From contig CP104793.1 in NCBI GenBank assembly GCA_025916135.1, positions 2,852,001-2,916,000 of the forward strand: DNA of 64,000 nucleotides, given 5' to 3'. The notes beneath the pieces are model-generated. The model was not told the DNA's origin. It worked only from the letters and a program-made list of their open reading frames with translations, and searched no databases. This document shows positions 62,465 to 64,000 of the stretch, piece by piece. Both the position numbers and the translations under genes were made by a program. The DNA comes from Rhodobacteraceae bacterium D3-12. GTDB lineage: Bacteria; Pseudomonadota; Alphaproteobacteria; Rhodobacterales; Rhodobacteraceae. Each line of letters starts with the position of its first letter. The first letter of the stretch is position 1.

Positions 62465-62785
62465 TTAATTGAGGGCCAGCGAGATGCTGGCCTTTGTGAT
62501 ACATTGCAACGCTTCGGGGCGTTTGGCGATAGCGAGCGTCAGTTCGGTCACATCGGCGTGGGCGCCGGTGGCCGCGCTGCCTGCGATTTGCAGGATTTCC
62601 TGAGCGCTGGCGGCGTCGATGATACAGTCGGTGACCGGTGCTGCGTTCACGCCGGGGAATTTTTCGGCCACGACACCGTTCACGGCGGTTTTGGCGCGGC
62701 CACGCGCCATGTCATCGGCGGCCTGTTGGGCCACGTCGCATGCCGTGAGCGCCATAAGCGCGAGTGTTGCCAGAGCCAGACGCAT
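62465..62785 (-). CDS. Small lipoprotein between sdhA and sdhB
   Basis: A 106-residue protein with a lipoprotein signal ([16 protein letters not shown]; Cys16 after LTA). The mature part is helical with two further cysteines ([13 protein letters not shown] and ALQCITKAS), which could form a disulfide. It is not a known Sdh subunit, but its placement between sdhA and sdhB with a 4-bp overlap is conserved in Rhodobacterales. Role unknown; perhaps envelope-linked assembly of complex II. Confidence 0.75.
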   Translation of the reverse strand: MRLALATLALMALTACDVAQQAADDMARGRAKTAVNGVVAEKFPGVNAAPVTDCIIDAASAQEILQIAGSAATGAHADVTELTLAIAKRPEALQCITKASISLALN

Positions 62786-64000
62786 CAGAATGTCCGCGCT
62801 TTGGGTGCGATTTTCTTCAGCGAAATACCGCCCTCTTTCTCGGTCGTGAGCGGGTCTTTAACCACGTCACGCTGGCTGAGGCTGACCTTGTTGCCGCTCA
62901 CCCGTGCGATGGTGTGGACGCGCCAGTTTTCATCGTCACGCTTGGGGTAATCCTCGTGCGCGTGGGCGCCACGAGATTCCTTGCGTGCCTCGGCACCGAC
63001 GATGGTGGCCAGCGCGTTGGGCATGAGGTTGGTCAGCTCAAGCGTTTCCATCAGATCGGAGTTCCAGACCAGCGAGGTGTCTGTGACTTGCAGGTCATCC
63101 AGCTTGGCCGCGACGACGCCCATCTTCTCGACCCCTTCTTTGAGGGATTTGTCGGTGCGGAACACGGCCGCGTCGGCCTGCATGGTTTTTTGCATCTCAA
63201 GGCGCAGTTCCGCCGTGGGCGTTGCGCCCTTGGCGTGGCGCAGCCCGTCAAAGCGGTCAAACGCGGCATCAACCGAAGCCTGATTCAGCGCCGGGTTGGC
63301 CGTGCTTGGGTCAACCACATCACCGGCGCGAATGGCGGCGGCGCGGCCAAAGACCACAAGGTCAATCAGCGAGTTGGACCCGAGGCGGTTGGCCCCGTGA
63401 ACGCTGGCGCAGCCCGCCTCGCCCACGGCCATCAGGCCCGGCACAACGGCGTTGGGGTCTTTGGCAGTGGGGTTGAGGACTTCGCCCCAATAGTTGGTCG
63501 GGATACCGCCCATGTTGTAATGCACGGTGGGCAGAACCGGGATCGGCTCTTTCGTGACATCGACACCGGCGAAAATCTTGGCGCTTTCCGAGATGCCGGG
63601 AAGGCGTTCGGCCAACGCCTCGGACGGGAGGTGGGAGAGGTTGAGGTGGATGTGATCCCCGTCCTTGCCCACGCCGCGCCCTTCGCGGATTTCCATGGTC
63701 ATCGAGCGCGACACGTAATCGCGCGGCGCGAGGTCTTTATACTGGGGCGCATAGCGCTCCATAAAGCGTTCGCCTTCGGAGTTGGTGAGATACCCCCCTC
63801 GCCGCGCGCGCCTTCGGTGATGAGACAGCCGGAGCCATAGATGCCGGTCGGGTGGAATTGCACGAACTCCATATCCTGAAGCGCGAGGCCGGCACGGGCG
63901 ACCATGCCGCCGCCATCGCCGGTGCAGGTATGCGCCGAGGTGCAGGAGAAGAACGCCCGGCCATAACCGCCGGTGGCCAGCACGACCATCTTGGCGTTGA
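62785..64000 (-). CDS. sdhA: Succinate dehydrogenase flavoprotein subunit, 3' part, frameshifted
   Basis: About the last two thirds of SdhA; the 5' end lies beyond the right edge. SdhA oxidises succinate to fumarate using covalent FAD. Visible: TGGYGRAF and [11 protein letters not shown], then [20 protein letters not shown] in one frame. A shift near 63793-63798 leads to [24 protein letters not shown] and the substrate/active-site region [11 protein letters not shown], then [19 protein letters not shown], in the next frame. One base added to the six-C run at 63793-63798 restores continuity ([18 protein letters not shown]). The stop codon overlaps the lipoprotein start by 3-4 bp. Confidence 0.92.
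   Translation of the reverse strand, partial: QRQDGRAGHRRLWPGVLLLHLGAYLHRRWRRHGRPCRPRASGYGVRAIPPDRHLWLRLSHHRRRARRGGYLTNSEGERFMERYAPQYKDLAPRDYVSRSMTMEIREGRGVGKDGDHIHLNLSHLPSEALAERLPGISESAKIFAGVDVTKEPIPVLPTVHYNMGGIPTNYWGEVLNPTAKDPNAVVPGLMAVGEAGCASVHGANRLGSNSLIDLVVFGRAAAIRAGDVVDPSTANPALNQASVDAAFDRFDGLRHAKGATPTAELRLEMQKTMQADAAVFRTDKSLKEGVEKMGVVAAKLDDLQVTDTSLVWNSDLMETLELTNLMPNALATIVGAEARKESRGAHAHEDYPKRDDENWRVHTIARVSGNKVSLSQRDVVKDPLTTEKEGGISLKKIAPKARTF

Overview
The window looks like chromosomal DNA of a marine alphaproteobacterium of the order Rhodobacterales (Roseobacter group). The evidence is high G+C, tightly packed genes with many ATGA/TGATG overlaps, ethylmalonyl-CoA pathway genes (ccr, ecm), an sdhA-lipoprotein-sdhB arrangement, a solo LuxR regulator behind a CtrA-type box, and several families typical of this order. 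The genus cannot be fixed by eye. No rRNA, tRNA, CRISPR array, phage or insertion sequence was recognised.

Layout. 1-1.5 kb: 3' part of an Mrp/Mnh cation/proton antiporter operon (minus strand). 1.7-7.2 kb: capsule export ATPase (KpsT-like), a KpsE-like export protein, a phosphomannomutase, a membrane-tethered NYN nuclease and a small secreted protein. 7.4-13.4 kb: minus-strand housekeeping genes (M3 peptidase, ThiF/MoeB-like E1, dut, coaBC, ChaN-like). 13.4-17.2 kb: cobU, a histidine phosphatase, a GST fused to a Cys domain, and comM. 17.2-20.4 kb: minus-strand rsmI-yraN-gshB-hydrolase run. 20.5-24.5 kb: LpoA-like lipoprotein and glnD. 24.6-29.7 kb: a more AT-rich accessory block of regulator/target pairs (membrane protein/Crp, AraC/SDR, tautomerase/HxlR) lying between glnD and murJ. 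29.9-37.0 kb: murJ, a degenerate rhomboid, trpS, a branched-chain aminotransferase, Usp, Nfu, tsaB, rimI. 37.1-41.9 kb: a complete BMP-type nucleoside ABC importer. 42-45.2 kb: TSUP permease, TIGR02186 protein, RecD-like helicase. 45.5-51.5 kb: a LuxR solo with a 69-aa partner, ccr, an acyltransferase, ecm. 51.6-57.5 kb: deoD, a LysR regulator divergent from an SHMT-like enzyme, a DUF1989 protein, a type III ornithine/lysine decarboxylase. 57.6-64 kb: FAD dehydrogenase, creD, and sdhB, a lipoprotein and the 3' part of sdhA.

The most general observation is that ten genes (kpsE, the NYN gene, comM, rsmI twice, glnD, trpS, an ABC permease, the RecD-like helicase, creD, sdhA) are each broken by a shift repaired by adding exactly one base, nearly always in a short homopolymer run. 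Because the set includes core genes and all shifts have the same sign, uncorrected sequencing deletions are the likely cause; these genes are annotated as whole loci.

The most unusual non-coding signal is an array of exactly three 11-bp units (consensus CAGCCGRRWGT) in three separate intergenic gaps. There are also three perfect TTAA-N7-TTAA (CtrA-like) boxes, a composite hairpin repeat in two gaps, a widespread CTTCATCT...AAATA motif and a palindrome-dense gap at 55.6-55.9 kb. The most interesting protein-level items are the rhomboid lacking both catalytic residues, the CtrA-box/small-ORF/LuxR module, the tethered NYN nuclease and the GST-Cys-domain fusion.
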